DNA from: Sedimentisphaerales bacterium
GTDB taxonomy: Bacteria; Planctomycetota; Phycisphaerae; Sedimentisphaerales; Anaerobacaceae
Assembly: GCA_016936075.1 (NCBI GenBank)
Contig: JAFGPS010000004.1
Location: 18,227 to 82,226 of the forward strand
Reading direction: 5' to 3'
DNA: 64,000 bases
Shown: piece after piece, positions 63,398-64,000 of the stretch
Numbering within the stretch: position 1 is the first letter of the stretch
Layout of the letters: the number at the start of each line of letters is the position of its first letter
The notes under the pieces: model-generated
Databases searched by the model: none
Seen by the model: the letters and a program-made list of their open reading frames with translations, nothing else
Told to the model about the DNA's origin: nothing
Made by a program: the position numbers and the translations under genes

Positions 63398-64000
63398 ATG
63401 GGAATCAATATACGCAAATTACGTGAGGCTTTTCATTTTCTTCGAGGGAGGCATATTGAATTCGACCTCAAAGAATACCAGAAGCCGCTAAAGAAAATTA
63501 ATGAGCTAAAACATAAGTACGAGACAATCGAAGATCATTTTTTAAAGGAAATGTCCCAGAAATTGATTGTTCGTGCCAGGGATGGTGAATCTCTGGATAA
63601 TTTAATGATCGATGCCTATGCACTTGTTTGTGAAGCAACAAGGCGCGTTCTCGGATTGAACCTTTTTGATGTTCAGATTATAGCCGGGATAGCAATGCAT
63701 CAGGGTAAGCTTGTGGAAATGCAAACAGGAGAGGGTAAAACATTTGTTGCTGTATTGCCTGCTTATTTAAATTCACTAACGGGTAAAGGTGTTCATGTGC
63801 TTACGTTCAGTGACTATCTCGCGCGAAGAGATGCAAACTGGATGGGGCCGATTTATAATTTCCTGGGCATAACCGTTGGTTTTGTTCAGGAAGGGATGGA
63901 AACCTGTGAACGTCAAAAAGCATACGCCTCTGATATTACATATGGCACTGCAAAAGAAGCCGGATTTGACTTTCTGCGTGATAATCTTTGCATGGAAAAG
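63398..64000 (+). CDS. SecA paralog (SecA2-like), truncated by window edge
   Basis: ATG at 63398: MGINIRKLREAFHFLRGRHIEFDLKEYQKP...GKLVEMQTGEGKTFVAVLPAYLNSLTGKGVHVLTFSDYLARRDANWMGPIYNFLGITVG. Confidence 0.9.
   Translation, partial: MGINIRKLREAFHFLRGRHIEFDLKEYQKPLKKINELKHKYETIEDHFLKEMSQKLIVRARDGESLDNLMIDAYALVCEATRRVLGLNLFDVQIIAGIAMHQGKLVEMQTGEGKTFVAVLPAYLNSLTGKGVHVLTFSDYLARRDANWMGPIYNFLGITVGFVQEGMETCERQKAYASDITYGTAKEAGFDFLRDNLCMEK

Overview
This 64 kb window is gene-dense, AT-leaning bacterial chromosome. The gene content looks like a planctomycete of the Phycisphaerae/Sedimentisphaerales type; that is inferred from gene content only. Core blocks: clpP-clpP-tig; a moxR-DUF58-bat (VWA/TPR/BatD) operon; an MCP/CheW locus beside a NarL-type histidine kinase/response regulator pair; cysK/proC/priA/lhgO; a CotH-DUF4956-VTC cluster; secA-efp-rnr; rpsT/glyA; paired Tat-type DUF362 genes; and a complete rnfCDGEAB operon followed by a second, edge-truncated SecA paralog. 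I read three tRNAs: Gly-GCC, Ser-UGA and Pro-CGG. The most unusual signals are: (1) both cspA paralogs share a 5'UTR architecture with two hairpins, a conserved UCUCUCA loop that could form a pseudoknot, a GGCC hairpin overlapping the Shine-Dalgarno, and non-AUG starts, suggesting an undescribed cold-shock RNA switch; (2) a 52-bp tRNA-Ser 3' fragment in direct orientation about 4.3 kb from the intact tRNA-Ser, which looks like att scars of a decayed integrative element; (3) a 25-bp perfect inverted copy of the tRNA-Pro 3' end; (4) several families of short palindromic dispersed repeats, some sitting in frame inside genes or directly against start/stop codons; (5) an unusual SecA with a repeated WA-x-x-x-F module; (6) a shared promoter/palindrome upstream of both DUF362 genes. 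No CRISPR array, prophage, transposase or integrase ORF was recognised.
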